64,000 bases of DNA from Schistocerca nitens (GCF_023898315.1 NC_064614.1:1051590432-1051654431); one strand, 5' to 3'. Shown: positions 11,424 through 22,601, counted from the first letter of the stretch. A program made the numbers and translations. Notes: generated by a model not told the origin, from the letters alone.

Positions 11424-11616
11424 GTTCAAATGGCTCTAAGCACTATGGATTTAACATCTGAGGTCATCAGTCCCCTAGACATAGAACTACTTAAACCTAA
11501 CTAACCTAATGACATCACACACATCCATGCCCAAGGCAGGATTCGAAATGGCGACCGAAGCAGTCACGCGGCTCTGCATCGAAGCGCATAGAACCGTTCG
11601 GCCACAGCGGCCGGCA
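11424..11616 (-). mobile_element. Type A SINE, old copy
   Basis: It matches the other copies throughout but is visibly mutated: the B-box word is changed and the A-box region is altered. No clear target duplication remains. Confidence 0.88.
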
Positions 11617-11819
11617 TAGCTTATAGCTATAGCTTTTTCAGTGTCCTCGCATAAATGTAGGGTAGGAACACGCTATCTGATAGGCGGTATATTTTTCCGC
11701 GATTTATATGTTATTTTATTGTTATTTGGCACAGCGTTAACACAAGTCGAATAAAAAAATATTTTTGAAGTGAGAACGAGCAACTCAATTGTAATTAATG
11801 AACGTATACATGATCCGTG

Positions 11820-12028
11820 TTAGGCTGTAATGTGATGTTTATATAATCGTGCGATTAGCTAATTTGGACTAAGCGTCACTGTCAAGTGCATTTGTAACAT
11901 CTGCATTTCATGTCATTTCAAGTCATTCTTAAGTACACGAAATACAGATGTTACCATTGTGGTTGACAATGACGCTTATTCGAAATTAGCTAATCGCAAG
12001 ATGAAATAAACATCGCATTACAGGCTAC
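11820..12028. repeat. Foldback element with arms of about 90 bases
   Basis: The left arm (11820-11910) and right arm (11938-12028) are reverse complements at most positions, sharing cgattagctaattt and the ggctgtaatg/cattacaggct ends, around a spacer of about 27 bases. There is no coding capacity. This is the shape of a MITE or foldback element; the family is not recognised. Confidence 0.75.
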
Positions 12029-13082
12029 TAAGGACCATGTTTACTTATATTAAGCATCTGGAGGCTGTGGATCCCCACAAATACAAAATTTTCATTTCAT
12101 TTCGTAGGCGGCAGATATATCATTATTCACTCGCGAGTGTCACTCAAGCCTGTATAGCAAGCCACCCGTGGTGCGTCTTTCTTTACGCAGGGAAATGAGC
12201 GCGGCTAGTGTGTCATCAGTAACGGTTTCCCATTTTGGCTACGAGCGCGTGACACAGAAATCCTGTTACGTGAGTGGCGGCTCCGTTGTCCCGTCGATCG
12301 ATTGGGCGGGAGACGAGGAAAGGATGGCGGGACACGCAGGGTCTCAAGACGGCGCTGAGAAACTCAGGAAAACACGAAGCTCGTATCTGAGAGGAAAGTG
12401 TAGACTCGTGGCTATAGTCGCCGATGCTGCTATGTCAAAAAAGTGTTGTCGTGGTACTCTGTTTACTGGAGAGCTCTGAAACTATGAGATTTTCAGCACG
12501 GATTCACCTAATTTCAGGACAATTTCCTGTTTCTAACTATATGGAACTTGCATTTTCAGTAACAGCTGCGTAAGTTACTGTCCCGATTGGTGCAGAGAAG
12601 GTGTAAATTTTTCCCATTGGTTCTAAAGCACGGCTGATGCTTCCTTTCCGGATTTCCCGAACACATATAATTAAACAAAATTAGGCTGCAGTTAGTCTCA
12701 AGATTGTCGCTGCAGTCCTGATCTCAGCTCTGAGGTTGCCAGTACAAAATAACCCTGTGTTATTTAACCATCGTGTAAACATCTTTATTTTGTGGACGGG
12801 AACAATATGATGCATAGAGAAAAATCTAAATTATAAAATCACTAGAAAAAAATAGAGAAGGTGAAATATTATCTACAAATTGCTCAGAAACCAGACTGCA
12901 ATTATAAGTGTTGGATACTAAGGAGGTGTAGTCATTGAGAAGTGCTGCAGATTACCTATCATGTCATTCAGTCAGTTTAATGAGAAAACACTAAAGGATT
13001 TGGAATGTCGTTTGAATTTCAGAAAGACGCTAAAAAGTTAAGTTTGCTCGTAGCAAACTTCTTACAGGCGGCTGGGGATTTC
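12029..13082. other. No recognised gene
   Basis: One open frame (12168-12479, plus, 103 codons) lies in a GC-richer patch, but its product resembles nothing I know and no splice or promoter signal argues for a gene. Confidence 0.45.
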
Positions 13083-13233
13083 GAAGATTAGTAGTTCAAA
13101 ATGTGTGTCAATTCCTAATGGACCAAACTGCTGAGGACATTGGCCCTCAGAAATACACACTATTTAAACTAACTTGTGCTAAGAAGAACACACACACTTA
13201 CCCTTGCCCGAGGAAGGACTCGACCTTCGCTGG

Positions 13234-13480
13234 TGACCGAGCGAGGTGGCGCAGTGGTAGCACACTGGACTCGCATTCGGGAGGACGACGGTTCAATCCC
13301 GTCTCCAGCCATCCTGATTTAGGTTTTCCGTGATTTCCCTAAATCGTTTCAGGCAAATGCCGGGATGTTTCCTTTGAAAGGGCACGGCCGATTTCCTTCC
13401 CAATCGTTCCCTAACCCGAGCTTGCGCTCCGTCTCTAATGACCTCGTTGTCGACGGGACGTTAAACACTAACCTAACCTC
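13234..13480 (+). mobile_element. Type B SINE (tRNA-headed, cctaacctc tail)
   Basis: The head has A-box (gtggcgcagtggtag) and B-box (ggttcaatcccg) matches to a tRNA, followed by a body unlike type A and a tail of ctaacctaacctc. The exact 11-base duplication accttcgctgg (13223-13233 and 13481-13491) straddles the junction between the type C and type A SINEs, so this is the youngest of the three. Confidence 0.92.
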
Positions 13481-13486
13481 ACCTTC

Positions 13487-13689
13487 GCTGGCCGCGGTAG
13501 CCGAGCGGTTATAGGCGCTTCTGTCCGGAACCGCACGACTGCTACGGTCGCAGGTTCGAATCCTGCCCCGGGCATGGATGTATGTGATGTCCTTAGGTTA
13601 GTTAGGTTTAAGTAGTTCTACGTTCTAGGGGACTGATGACCTCAGATATTAAGTCCCATAGTGCTCAGAACCATTTGAACCATCTGAAA
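13487..13689 (+). mobile_element. Type A SINE inserted in the type C SINE
   Basis: It begins gctggccgcggtagcc and ends gaaccatctgaaa. The duplicated target is tcgaccttc (13220-13228 and 13690-13698); the left copy has been separated from the SINE by the later type B insertion. Confidence 0.88.
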
Positions 13690-13762
13690 TCGACCTTCCG
13701 GAGGGAGGGCGTGACGTGGTGCCTCAAACAGCTCGACAACTCTACGCGGCGAAGGTTAGTTG

Positions 13763-14928
13763 AACGGCATGGATGGTGTCTTGTAATGGAATTATGTGGT
13801 GTACACCATCAGAGTAAAGTAAGTGTAATGGAATGCTGCAAAATTACATCATATGCCGGTCAGGAAATTAAATTAGGAAAAGAAAACCTGGAAATAGAAG
13901 ACACGTTTTTCAAGTTGATACCATTTGTAGAAAGGACACAAAATGTATACTGGGAACAACAAAAAACAAATTTCTGAATAAGGAGATATTTGACATCCAT
14001 ATATATTACAAAATGGTTGTACATGTGTATGTATGAATGAATGTAAGCATTAATGTATATAATGTATGTACAACACCTCCACCTAAACCACTGGACCGAT
14101 TCCTACCGATTTTCGTACTCATATCACTTCTGTCGTGAAGGAATCACTGTGGGGGTAAGAGGTGCCTACCGTTCAAAGTGGTGAAGGTGAGCGTGGAAAA
14201 TAAGTGTACCTCACGACACGTGAATACCAAAACTTTATTCATCCACTATTTGAGGGAGAGAGAGTTAGTGACCTGTAACTAACTTTACCCATACTTTAAA
14301 AAATAATATGAAACTTTGTTCTCGGTAAGAACACCCACAACGTCATTAAAGGGGGAAAAATTACCGCCTATTACATCGCTGTTCATGCAGAAAGCTGCCG
14401 CACCAGGTATGGCGTTCTAATTTGTTACTTCATTACGAGCAACTGTATTAGCGACACATTAGTATTTACATATACCACTGAATGCATATGCAAAATTCTA
14501 TCATTTTATGGCACATAGTTCAGCACACATTACGTTATAAATACTGAGATGTGCGAAAATGTATGACGTTAACATTTATTACTTCTTTGTTACATATTTG
14601 ATTCCCAAAGCATTTTGCACACAGCAGTCACATATTCAACTGATTGTACCAGCACACTGTTCGGCTGATATGACGACTTAAACATTGGGCTCTGGGCAGT
14701 CGAAACTTCATGGCACAGTTCACTAGAGATAGAGGTGAAATAGGTGTAAAATATATTAAATGTGTGTGAAATATATATAGCATCTGCATATGTCGACAAA
14801 GACACATATAGAAACTGCTCATATACCGATATCATCCATTCTTGGTGCATATATTACTTATTATCTGGAAAGAAATACTATGGCGGTATCGGCAACTTTC
14901 TATTGGAGTGGGGATGATAACGTGGAGA
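13763..14928. other. No recognised gene
   Basis: Short open frames (13636-13977 runs out of the SINE; 14590-14850 on the minus strand) show no family. A stretch near 14070-14160 has the look of an old dispersed repeat but I cannot name it. Confidence 0.4.
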
Positions 14929-15366
14929 AATAATATGGGAGGAAGAGAGGAGAAATAAGAAATTGATACAGATATGGGGAAGGAGGGAATGGAAAGACAG
15001 GAGGTGGAGAAATGGACAGAGAAAGGGAAGAGCAGATGCACATAGAGAGTGGGACAATGACAGAGGAACTGAGGAGGAGACAAAGGTGTCAGGAGGAAAT
15101 GGGCTCAGAGGGGGGACGTGCAGCTGAACAGAAGCGAATGGAGCAGATGGACAGAATGGGGGGGGGGGAGAGAAGATAGAGTGGGGACGATCAGGTGAAC
15201 ACAGAGAGGGAGAGTAACATATGGACAGAGAGAAGGGCAGGAGGAGACGGACAGAGAGTGAGCGGTGGAGGAGGAGGCAAAGTAGACGGGGAGAAAGAAA
15301 TAGAGGGGAAGTGCGAAAAGGTGAACTGAGGGAGAGCGAAGGAGATGAGTTAATAGAAGTGGAATA
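14929..15366. repeat. Purine-rich low-complexity tract
   Basis: About 440 bases are almost wholly A and G (gagaggag, gggagaaag and similar), including a run of G near 15160. The long minus-strand frames here read as serine, proline and leucine repeats and are produced by the composition, not by a gene. Confidence 0.85.
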
Positions 15367-15708
15367 AATACATACCACGGCAACGCTGGCTGCTCAGATA
15401 GTATAATACAAACATAAATGTTAAGAATCCATTTCTGGACTTAACCTGTTTGGAATGTTGCCTTGTACGGCAGTGAGTCGTGTGCATAGAAAGTACAGGC
15501 AGGAAAGGAGAATAAGCTTCTGGAAGAATACTAAAGTGGAGATGAACAAATCGTACAACTAAAGAAGAAATACTGAGGTGGATCGCGCAGAAAGGGAGCT
15601 AATGGGCCAACATGACTAAAATTGGGCGTCGGTTCTTATGATATTAAAGCTACAACTTTGATTTCGAAGTTCTTTCCCGAAGTTAGAGACTTTATGGTGA
15701 ACAACACA

Positions 15709-16252
15709 TTAAAACTTTATAACTCCAAGTACTGAACATCGATGTCCATTACTTCTCACATATTTTGGGGAGCATTCGAATCCTGCGGCGGAAGAGCTGA
15801 GCGCCTTGTGAGGAGATTCGTAAATGATCCAGTTTTGCACTTGTTCGTATGACTTCTGGTCACTCCGTCCCTGTGCGACTGATCGAAAAAGCTGGTAGTT
15901 AGAATAGTCAATGTATTTTTTTTTTTTTACACGGTGTCGAGCGTTGCCATGCTGCAAAATCACCTTTTCATATCTCTCCCAACAACGTGGCCGTTTGTCT
16001 TCCAGTGCTTGTCTCAAACGATTCAATTTCCTTTGATAACGTCCGCCTATGACAGTTCCCGTCGGTTTCAGTAGCTTCGAAAACCTTTTCTCTTCCATCG
16101 CCATGCCGGTCTTCGACGTCAAAATCACTGTTCTTGAAACGTTGAAACCATCCTCTGCACTTTCTTTCACCAACAGTTACCCCACCATAGGTATTACACA
16201 GCTTTCTATGAGCCTCTGCCGTAGATTTATTTATGTTGAGGCACAAAATTAA
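15709..16252 (-). pseudogene. Mariner transposase, internally deleted
   Basis: On the minus strand an N-terminal helix-turn-helix typical of mariner (SERTCREWF-like, here GERKCRGWFQRFKNSDFDVEDRHG) is joined within a few codons to the C-terminal half (LLKPTGTVIGG, then VILQHGNAR, a damaged second catalytic motif, and YQLFRSVAQG). The first catalytic aspartate region and the central domain are gone. Terminal repeats were not identified, so no element edges are given. Confidence 0.8.
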
Positions 16253-16259
16253 ATCTTCC

Positions 16260-16836
16260 CCTCAAACGAAGGGAACTGGCCTCGAATGTTCACATCGAAA
16301 ACAATTTTATAATGTAATCACAAATCGACAAATATTTTTATGTTGTCATATTTACAAGCGCCTAAACTTATTGTAAGACAATTGCAATCTACCACCTGTA
16401 CCATCACTTGCCGTTCCATCTATTGCAAAATGGAGGAGGCAAAGCGTAGATTTGTGGTATCCTGGGACGTCAAGTGATAGTCAGTTTGTCAATGAAGGGG
16501 AATATATCGCCAGCGCAGAGATATGTTTTAGAGGGAGGCAAGCCATGACTAAATAAACACGTTCAGCCAGGTGTTGTCTAATAGCTACGCCGAGATGAAG
16601 AGGCTTGCATGCTATAGACTAACATGGAGAGCAGCATCCGATTTATCTTCGGCCTGAAGAACATAACAGCACAATATGGCCAGTATAAAATGGAGAACCA
16701 ACTGTTTCAGCCTTTATTCTCGTACATCACCATAACCTTCGTACTTTCACGAACTATTGATCTCTTCTTAGGTTTCCGAATATCTCTTATGGTTGAACAC
16801 ATAACGCATTTGCTGATTGGGCAAGTCACGAGTTCC
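16260..16836. other. No recognised gene
   Basis: A short imperfect inverted pair (atcacttg near 16403 and caagtgat near 16472) is the only structure seen. A 156-codon frame at 16624-17094 runs into the antisense of the next transposon and is not a gene. Confidence 0.4.
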
Positions 16837-16837
16837 A

Positions 16838-18045
16838 CACTGACGATCCAAAGAAACTGGTACACCCACCTAACATCGTTTAGGGCTCCCCACAAGCACG
16901 CAGAAGTGCCGCAACACGACGTGGTATGGACTCGATTTATGTGTGAAGTGGCGCTGGAAGGAACTGACACCACGAATCCTGCAGGGCTGTCAATAGACCC
17001 CAAGAGTACGAGGCGATGGAGATCTCTTCTAAACAATATGTTGCAAGGCATCCCAGATATGCTCAATAATGTTTATGTCTGGGGAGTTTGGTGACAAGCG
17101 GAAGTGTTTAAACTCAGAACAGTGTTCCTGTTGCCACTCTGTAGCAATTATGGTAGTTTGAGGTGAAGCATTGTCCTGCTGGAATTGCCCAAGACCGTCG
17201 GAATGCACAATGGATACGAATGGATGCAGGTGATCAGACATTAAGCTTACGTACGTGTCACCTGTCAGAGTCATATCTAGACGTATCAGCGGTCCATATC
17301 ACTCCAACTGCACTCGCCTGACACCATTACAGAGCCTCCACCAGCCTGAACAGATCCAGCTGACATGCAGAGTCCATGGATTCATGAGATTATCTCCATA
17401 ACCATACTCGTTCATCCGCTCGATACAATTTTAAACGAGACTCGTCCGACCAGGCGACATGTTTCCAGTCATCAAGAGTCCAATGTCGGTGTTGCCGGGC
17501 CCAGGCGAGGCGTGAAGCTTTGTGCAGTCATCAAGGGTACACGAGTGGGACTTCAGCTCCGGAAGCCCATATCGATGATGTTTCGTTAAATGGTTCGCAC
17601 GCTGACACTTGTTGATGGCCCAGCATTGAAATATGCAGTAATTTTTCTCAAGGGCTGCACTTCTGTCACGCTGAACTATTCTCTGAAGTGCTTGTTGGTC
17701 CCGTTCTTGCAGGATCTTTTTCCGGCCGCAGCGATGTCAGAGATTTTATGTTTTACGAGATTTCTTATATTCACGGTACACTTGTGAAATGGCGTGCGGG
17801 ATGATCTCCACTTCATCGCTGTCTCGGAGATGCTGTGTCCCATCGCTCGTACAGCGACTATATCACCACGTTGAAACTCAGTTCTTGATAACCTGTCACT
17901 GTAGCAGCAGTAATCGATTTAACAACTGCGCCAGACACTTGTTGACTTAAATAGGTGTTGCCGACCGCAGCCCCGTATTCTGTCTGTTTACAAACTTCTG
18001 TATTTAAACATGCATGCCTATACCGTCTTCTTTGGTGCTTCAGTG
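16838..18045 (-). mobile_element. Tc1 transposon, decayed
   Basis: The left edge (cactgacgatccaaagaa) and right edge (ttctttggtgcttcagtg) are imperfect inverted repeats. The flanking dinucleotides are CA and TG, so the TA duplication has mutated or the edges are off by a base or two. I recognise this family from memory as a common insect Tc1 element. Confidence 0.82.
16930..17910 (-). pseudogene. Tc1 transposase remnant
   Basis: The minus strand at 17274-17029 encodes the catalytic core end: FQQDNASPQT with the second aspartate, then RLSPNSPDINIIEHIWDAL with the glutamate. Upstream (17300-17900) a mutated helix-turn-helix and first catalytic region can be followed only in pieces across several frames. 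After the IIEHIW segment a stop and frame changes break the C-terminus. Confidence 0.82.
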
Positions 18046-18047
18046 TG

Positions 18048-18745
18048 CATGCATGACTTAGTTTCGGATCGGGGACTGCTGTTCATAATTCTTCCACATT
18101 CGCTTAGTTCCATCCATGGCATGAGCTATATTTCTGTACTGCAATGGCTGACCATATCTTCTGAGGAGACTGAATACGAATGTTGCGACTTCTTTCCTTG
18201 TCTGTGGTTTTGTCTGACATGTTACCACAAAACGCCTGAAGTCTGATTAGTCAGCTTTCTGTTCTTAACGTTCCACCAGCATTCAACGTTAACGATTCGA
18301 ATTCATAGTAGTATTCTTGCAATATATTTCTATCCTCCTCCACCTAATACCAGAATATTTAAATACTCTGGCTGTAGCACACGGATGCGTCGCACAAAAA
18401 GTGGACGTACCCTATTAACCATTATGTATTTTTATGCAACTATTTTATGACATAAAATTCATATCTGTTACTAGATATTTTTTTTTCGTGCAGCAGTTTT
18501 CACAAACGGTAAGATATGTTTCTCAGAGCTGGGCAGTTTAGGAAACACCAGTATCGTCCTAAGCTCGATACTTGTGAATCGAACTTACCATGATCGAGTG
18601 GGCGGGGAGGTGGGGAATCTGTAAACTAGGCGTGCAAACGGCTAATGACGCAAAGATGGAATATCTGACAAAAAACGGACACCCTCTGCGTCCATGTGCT
18701 GAAGTGCATTGGTAAGGGTGAGATGGAACAAGCGTTGTATCGTTG
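18048..18745. other. No recognised gene
   Basis: I see nothing I can name between the Tc1 and the RTE fragment. Confidence 0.4.
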
Positions 18746-18753
18746 TAAGAGGT

Positions 18754-19335
18754 TTTTCTTTGGTCATCAGTCTACTGACTGGTTTGATGCGGACCGCCAC
18801 GAATTCCTTTCCTGTGCCAACCTCTTCATCTCAGAGTAGCACTTGCAACCTACGTCCTCAATTATTTGCTTGACGTATTCCAATCTCTGTCTTCCTCTAC
18901 AATTTTTGCCCTCTACAGCTCCCTCTAGTACCATAGAAGTCATTCCCTCATGTCTTAGCAGATGTCCTATCATCCTGCCCCTTCTCCTTATCAGTGTTTT
19001 CCACATATTCCTTTCCTCTCCGATTCTGCGTAGAACCTCCTCATTCCTTACCTTATCAGTCCACCTAATTTTCAACATTCGTCTATAGCACCACATCTCA
19101 AATGCTTCGATTCTCTTCTGTTCCGGTTTTCCCACAGTCCATGTTTCACTACCATACAATGCTGTACTCCAGACGTACATCCTCAGAAATTTCTTCCTCA
19201 AATTAAGGCCGGTATTTGATATTAGTAGACTTCTCTTGGCCAGAAATGCCTTTTTCGCCATAGCGAGTCTGCTTTTGATGTCCTCCTTGCTCCGCCCGTC
19301 ATTGGTTATTTTACTGCCTAGGTAGCAGAATTCCT
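18754..19335 (-). mobile_element. RTE-type LINE, 5'-truncated 3' end
   Basis: A minus-strand fragment ends at the left with the 3' sequence shared with the full-length copy at 39.9 kb. The word taagaggt occurs at both edges (18746-18753 and 19336-19343) and may be a target duplication. Only the end of the single large ORF is present. Confidence 0.82.
18767..19261 (-). pseudogene. RTE reverse transcriptase C-terminal tail
   Basis: An open frame of 164 codons begins with AKKAFLAKRSLL and carries YGSETWT, RIEAFEMWCYRRMLKIRW and RRRGRMIGHLLRHEG, the post-polymerase region of RTE-like insect LINE proteins. No lesion is seen in this part, but the endonuclease and polymerase are absent, so the fragment is a dead copy. 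Confidence 0.88.
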
Positions 19336-19479
19336 TAAGAGGTACAAGGGCTTTAAGTGTGCCGCGGCTTACCCCTGTTCTCCATCAGCGTTACGTCTTC
19401 ATAAGGCGCCTGTGCTCAGCATATAGGGGACTGCAGCGTAATCTAAGAGTAAAATTAAAAATTAAAATAGTTTTTCCAA

Positions 19480-19885
19480 GCCGGTCGGGGTGGCCGAGCG
19501 GTTCTAGGCGCTTCAGTCCGAAACCGCGTGACTGCTACGGTCGCAGGTTCGAATCCTGCCTCGGACATGGATGTGTGTGATGTCCTTAGTTAGTTTCTGG
19601 ATGAGGTATCGAATATATTGCTTCCCCCTACTTATACCTCCCGAGGAGATCACGAATGTAAAAGCACGGAGGCTTTCAGACAGTCGTTCTTCCCGCGAAC
19701 CATACGCGACTGGAACAGGAAAGGGAGGTAATGACAGTGGCACGTAAAGTGCCCTCCGCCACACATCGTTGGGTGGCTTGCGGTGTATAAATGTAGATGT
19801 AGTTAGGTTTAAGTAGTTCTAAGTTCTAGGGGACTGATGACCTCAGATGTTAGGTCCCATAGTGCTCAGAGCCATTTGAACCATT
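19480..19885 (+). mobile_element. Type A SINE split by a CR1 tail
   Basis: Both halves match the SINE, and tagtttttccaa flanks the unit exactly (19468-19479 and 19886-19897). The interruption falls in the body where other copies read ccttaggttagttagg. Confidence 0.92.
19593..19800 (+). mobile_element. CR1 LINE 3' end, about 200 bases
   Basis: It carries the last codons of CR1 ORF2 (the region encoding RQSFFPRTIRDWN) and the 3' untranslated part, ending aaatgtagatgt, the tail motif of this CR1 group. It is severely 5'-truncated. The SINE word agttag lies at both junctions, so a short target duplication of about 6 bases is possible but overlaps the natural repeat of the SINE. Confidence 0.82.
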
Positions 19886-19897
19886 TAGTTTTTCCAA

Positions 19898-20420
19898 ACT
19901 TTGTCAGTGTATGCCTCAATACATTAACGTTAACATTGTTAAGTCTCAAAATAGGCAAATGAAGATGTTAGGCAAAATATACGATCTTCAGCAAAACATA
20001 GTGGCGCTGTATAATATGACTACTAAGCCAACAATTAGCCCGCATATGCACATGTATGTGACAATTAAAAGTTAAAAGTCTCAAATTTATCAAAGTAATA
20101 TTTTGGCAAAAATCGGCGTTTTCACGTAAAATTGAAGGTGCTAAATATTAGACTCTGAAAAGAAAATTCGTATGTAACCTCTGCTACAGGTTACAAAATT
20201 GTATATGCGACACCAATAAGTTACCTCCATTAATTTTCAAGTTATTTACTAAAAATCAAATCTGGAGAGATAGATTAACTACAATTTGGACTACTAATTA
20301 AACACTAGAATACACTGATGCACTAATACAGCTGCACAAACTTCAAGGCCGTATAGTAAATAATAATAACTACAAGGAATCTTAAAGAACGTACGCTTCC
20401 GCGGCCGGTGTCGTATTGAT
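19898..20420. other. No recognised gene
   Basis: AT-rich sequence with no family or open frame that I can support. Confidence 0.45.
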
Positions 20421-20611
20421 TAAAATTCTTCTGGGTATTATGCTAAAAACTAACAACAATAATAAACTAAAACCGACGTTTCGGCCGAATTGCAACGGCC
20501 TTCCTCGTTCCCTGAGGAACGCCGTTGCAATTCGGCCGAAACTTCGGTTTTAGTTTATTATTGTTGTTAGTTTTTAGCAATGACGCGGCATAATACCCAG
20601 AAGAATTTTAA
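20421..20611. repeat. Long hairpin (foldback) element
   Basis: Left arm 20421-20500 and right arm 20521-20611 pair over about 80 bases (sharing tcggccgaattgcaacgg and aactaacaacaataataaac in complement). The right arm has about 11 extra bases (caatgacgcgg) near its outer third. The loop region (cttcctcgttccctgagga) can itself fold. There is no coding capacity. Confidence 0.85.
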
Positions 20612-21088
20612 ACACTAATACATTTCAGAGTTCATGTTGTAATTTCGGCTCAGTTCTAGAAATTCTACCCAGCAAGGTATAAAGACATTCGAGCTACAAC
20701 TTCCAATGACTACAGTAAACCTAACGTTTTTAACATAAAAATTAAGAAGATTGCAAATTGCTAAACGACTGAGATATTAATTAATAGACGTCTGAAAAAG
20801 GGTCCATTCATATGCTGCCATCTGTGCCTAGGACGGTAGACAACTGACGTTCCTCTGGCGGTCAGCTGCTCCCTTATATAAATAAGAAGGAGACCTTCGC
20901 TCCGAGATATAAATCTGTTCGCGTCAGCCAAACGCCTGCGTCTGCTGTGCCCAAGGCCCAGAAGAAGGGTTTGCCTCGCATGACGTCACAGCTAGGCAGA
21001 CTTAAATGCGTTTGCGGTAAAAGTAGTAAGTGAACTCGCGAGACCTATACGCCGTCCTGGATCGCTTAGATTTCACGAAAGTAACTTT
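20612..21088. other. No recognised gene
   Basis: A TATA-like word (ttatataaataag, near 20874) is followed by GC-richer sequence, which may be a promoter-like part of an unrecognised repeat. No gene follows. Confidence 0.35.
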
Positions 21089-21135
21089 TGACAAAAAATA
21101 AAAACATCTACAGCCGTTCTTTTGATTTAATTTTA

Positions 21136-22526
21136 CACTACTGGCCGTTAAAATTGCTACACCAAGAAGATGACGTGCTACAGACGCGAAATTTAAACGA
21201 CAGGAATTAGATGTTGTGATATGCAAATGATTAGCTTTTCAGAGCATTCACGCAATGTTGGCGGCGGTGGCGACACCTACAACGTGCTGATATGAGGAAA
21301 GTTTCCAACCGATTTCTCATACACAAACAGCAGTTGACCGGCGTTTCCTGGTGAAACGTGTAAGGAGGAGAAATGCGTACCATCACGTTTCCGACTTTGA
21401 TAAAGGTCGGATTGTAGCCTACCGCGACTGCGGTTTATCGTATCGCGACATTGCTGCTCGCGTTGGCCGAGATCCAATGACTGTTAGCAGAATATGGAAT
21501 TGGTGGGTTCAGGAGGGTAATACGGAATGCCGTGCTGTATCCCAACGGCCTCGTATAACTAGCAGTCGAGATGACAGATGTCTTATCCGCATGACTGTAA
21601 CATATCGTGCAGCCACGTCTCGATGCCTGAGTCAACAGATGGGGACGTTTGCAAGACAACAACCATCTGCACGAACAGTTCGACGACCTTTGCAGCAGCA
21701 TGGACTCCCAGCTCGGAGACCATGGCTGCGGTTACCCTTAACACTGCGTCACAGACAGGAGCGCCTGCGATGGTGTACTCAACGACGAACCTAGGTGTAC
21801 GAATGGCAAAATGTCATTTTTTCGGATGAATGCAGGTTCTGTTTACAGGATCATGACGGTCGCATCCGTGTTTGGCGACATCGCGGTGAATGCATATTGG
21901 ATGATTGTATTCGTCATCGCCATACTGGCGTATCACCCGGCGTGATGGTATGGGTTTCCATTGGTTACACATCTCGGTCACCTCTTGTTCGCATTGACGG
22001 CACTTTGAACAGTGGACGCTACATTTCAGATGTGTTACGACCCGTGACTCTACCCTTCATTGGATCTCTGTGAAACCCTACATTTCAGCCGGATAATGCA
22101 CGACCGCATGTTCCAGGTCCTGTACGGGCCTTTCTGGATACAGAAAATGGTCGACTGCTGCCCTGGGCAGTACAGTCTCCAGATCTCTTACCAATTGAAA
22201 ACGTCTGGTCAATGGTGGCCGAGCAACTGGCTCGTCACAATACGCCAGCCACTACTCTTGATGAACTGTGGTATCGTGTTGAAGCTGCATGGGCAGCTGT
22301 ACCTGCACACGTCATCCAAGCTGTGTTCGACTCAATGCCCAGGCGTATCAAGGCCGTTGTTACGGCCAGAGGTGGTTGTTCTGGGTACTGATTTCTCAGG
22401 ATCTATGCACCCAAATTGCGTGAAAATGTAATCACATGTCAGTTCTAGTACAATATATTTGTCCAATGAATACCCGTTTATCATTTGCATTTCTTCTTGG
22501 TGTAGCAATTTTAATAGCCAGTAGTG
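21136..22526 (+). mobile_element. Tc1 transposon (DD34E)
   Basis: Inverted termini begin cactactggccgttaaaat on the left and end with the near-complement on the right, extending through ctacaccaagaag. TA borders both sides (21134-21135 and 22527-22528). The 1391-base size is normal for an insect Tc1. Confidence 0.93.
21351..22434 (+). pseudogene. Tc1 transposase, frameshifted
   Basis: The first 147 codons are open and include a helix-turn-helix (VSDFDKGRIVAYRDCGLSYR) and a second one ending in RPWLRLPLTLRHRQERLRW. A frame change near 21790 leads to VIFSDECRFCL with the first catalytic aspartate and GVMVWVSIGY. A second frame change near 22060 leads to QPDNARPHV (second aspartate, FQQ changed to FQP) and QSPDLLPIENVW (glutamate). 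I count 34 residues between the second aspartate and the glutamate, the classical DD34E spacing. Two frameshifts are the main lesions. Confidence 0.9.
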
Positions 22527-22601
22527 TATTTTGTCGCTATAAGTTTGGACAAAATAAAATAAAATCATAACGACGGCTGTAGGTGTTTTTATTTTTGGTC
22601 A

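Larger units (their letters stand above)
13095..13750 (-). mobile_element. Type C SINE split by two other SINEs
   Basis: The left part (13095-13228) and right part (13699-13750) together make a minus-strand SINE whose body (gaccaaactgctgaggaca) and GC-rich head differ from type A. Imperfect 12-base flanks gaagattagtag and gaaggttagttg (13083-13094 and 13751-13762) bracket it. Similar SINEs of this group are at 30325-30525 and 33066-33247. Confidence 0.8.
21089..22601. mobile_element. Small palindromic element (MITE) split by a Tc1
   Basis: Flanking the Tc1 are two 40-base arms, 21089-21129 and 22562-22601, that are reverse complements at roughly nine positions in ten (cagccgt and its complement acggctg included). 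Without the Tc1 the element would be about 120 bases and would contain a further internal inverted pair (attttgtc and gacaaaat). Confidence 0.75.

Noticed and set aside
12168..12479. 103-codon open frame
   Set aside because: No recognisable domain, and the length is within chance for a GC-richer patch.
14878..15378. Minus-strand frame of 166 codons rich in serine, proline and leucine
   Set aside because: It is produced by the purine tract; all frames of that strand stay open and no protein family is visible.
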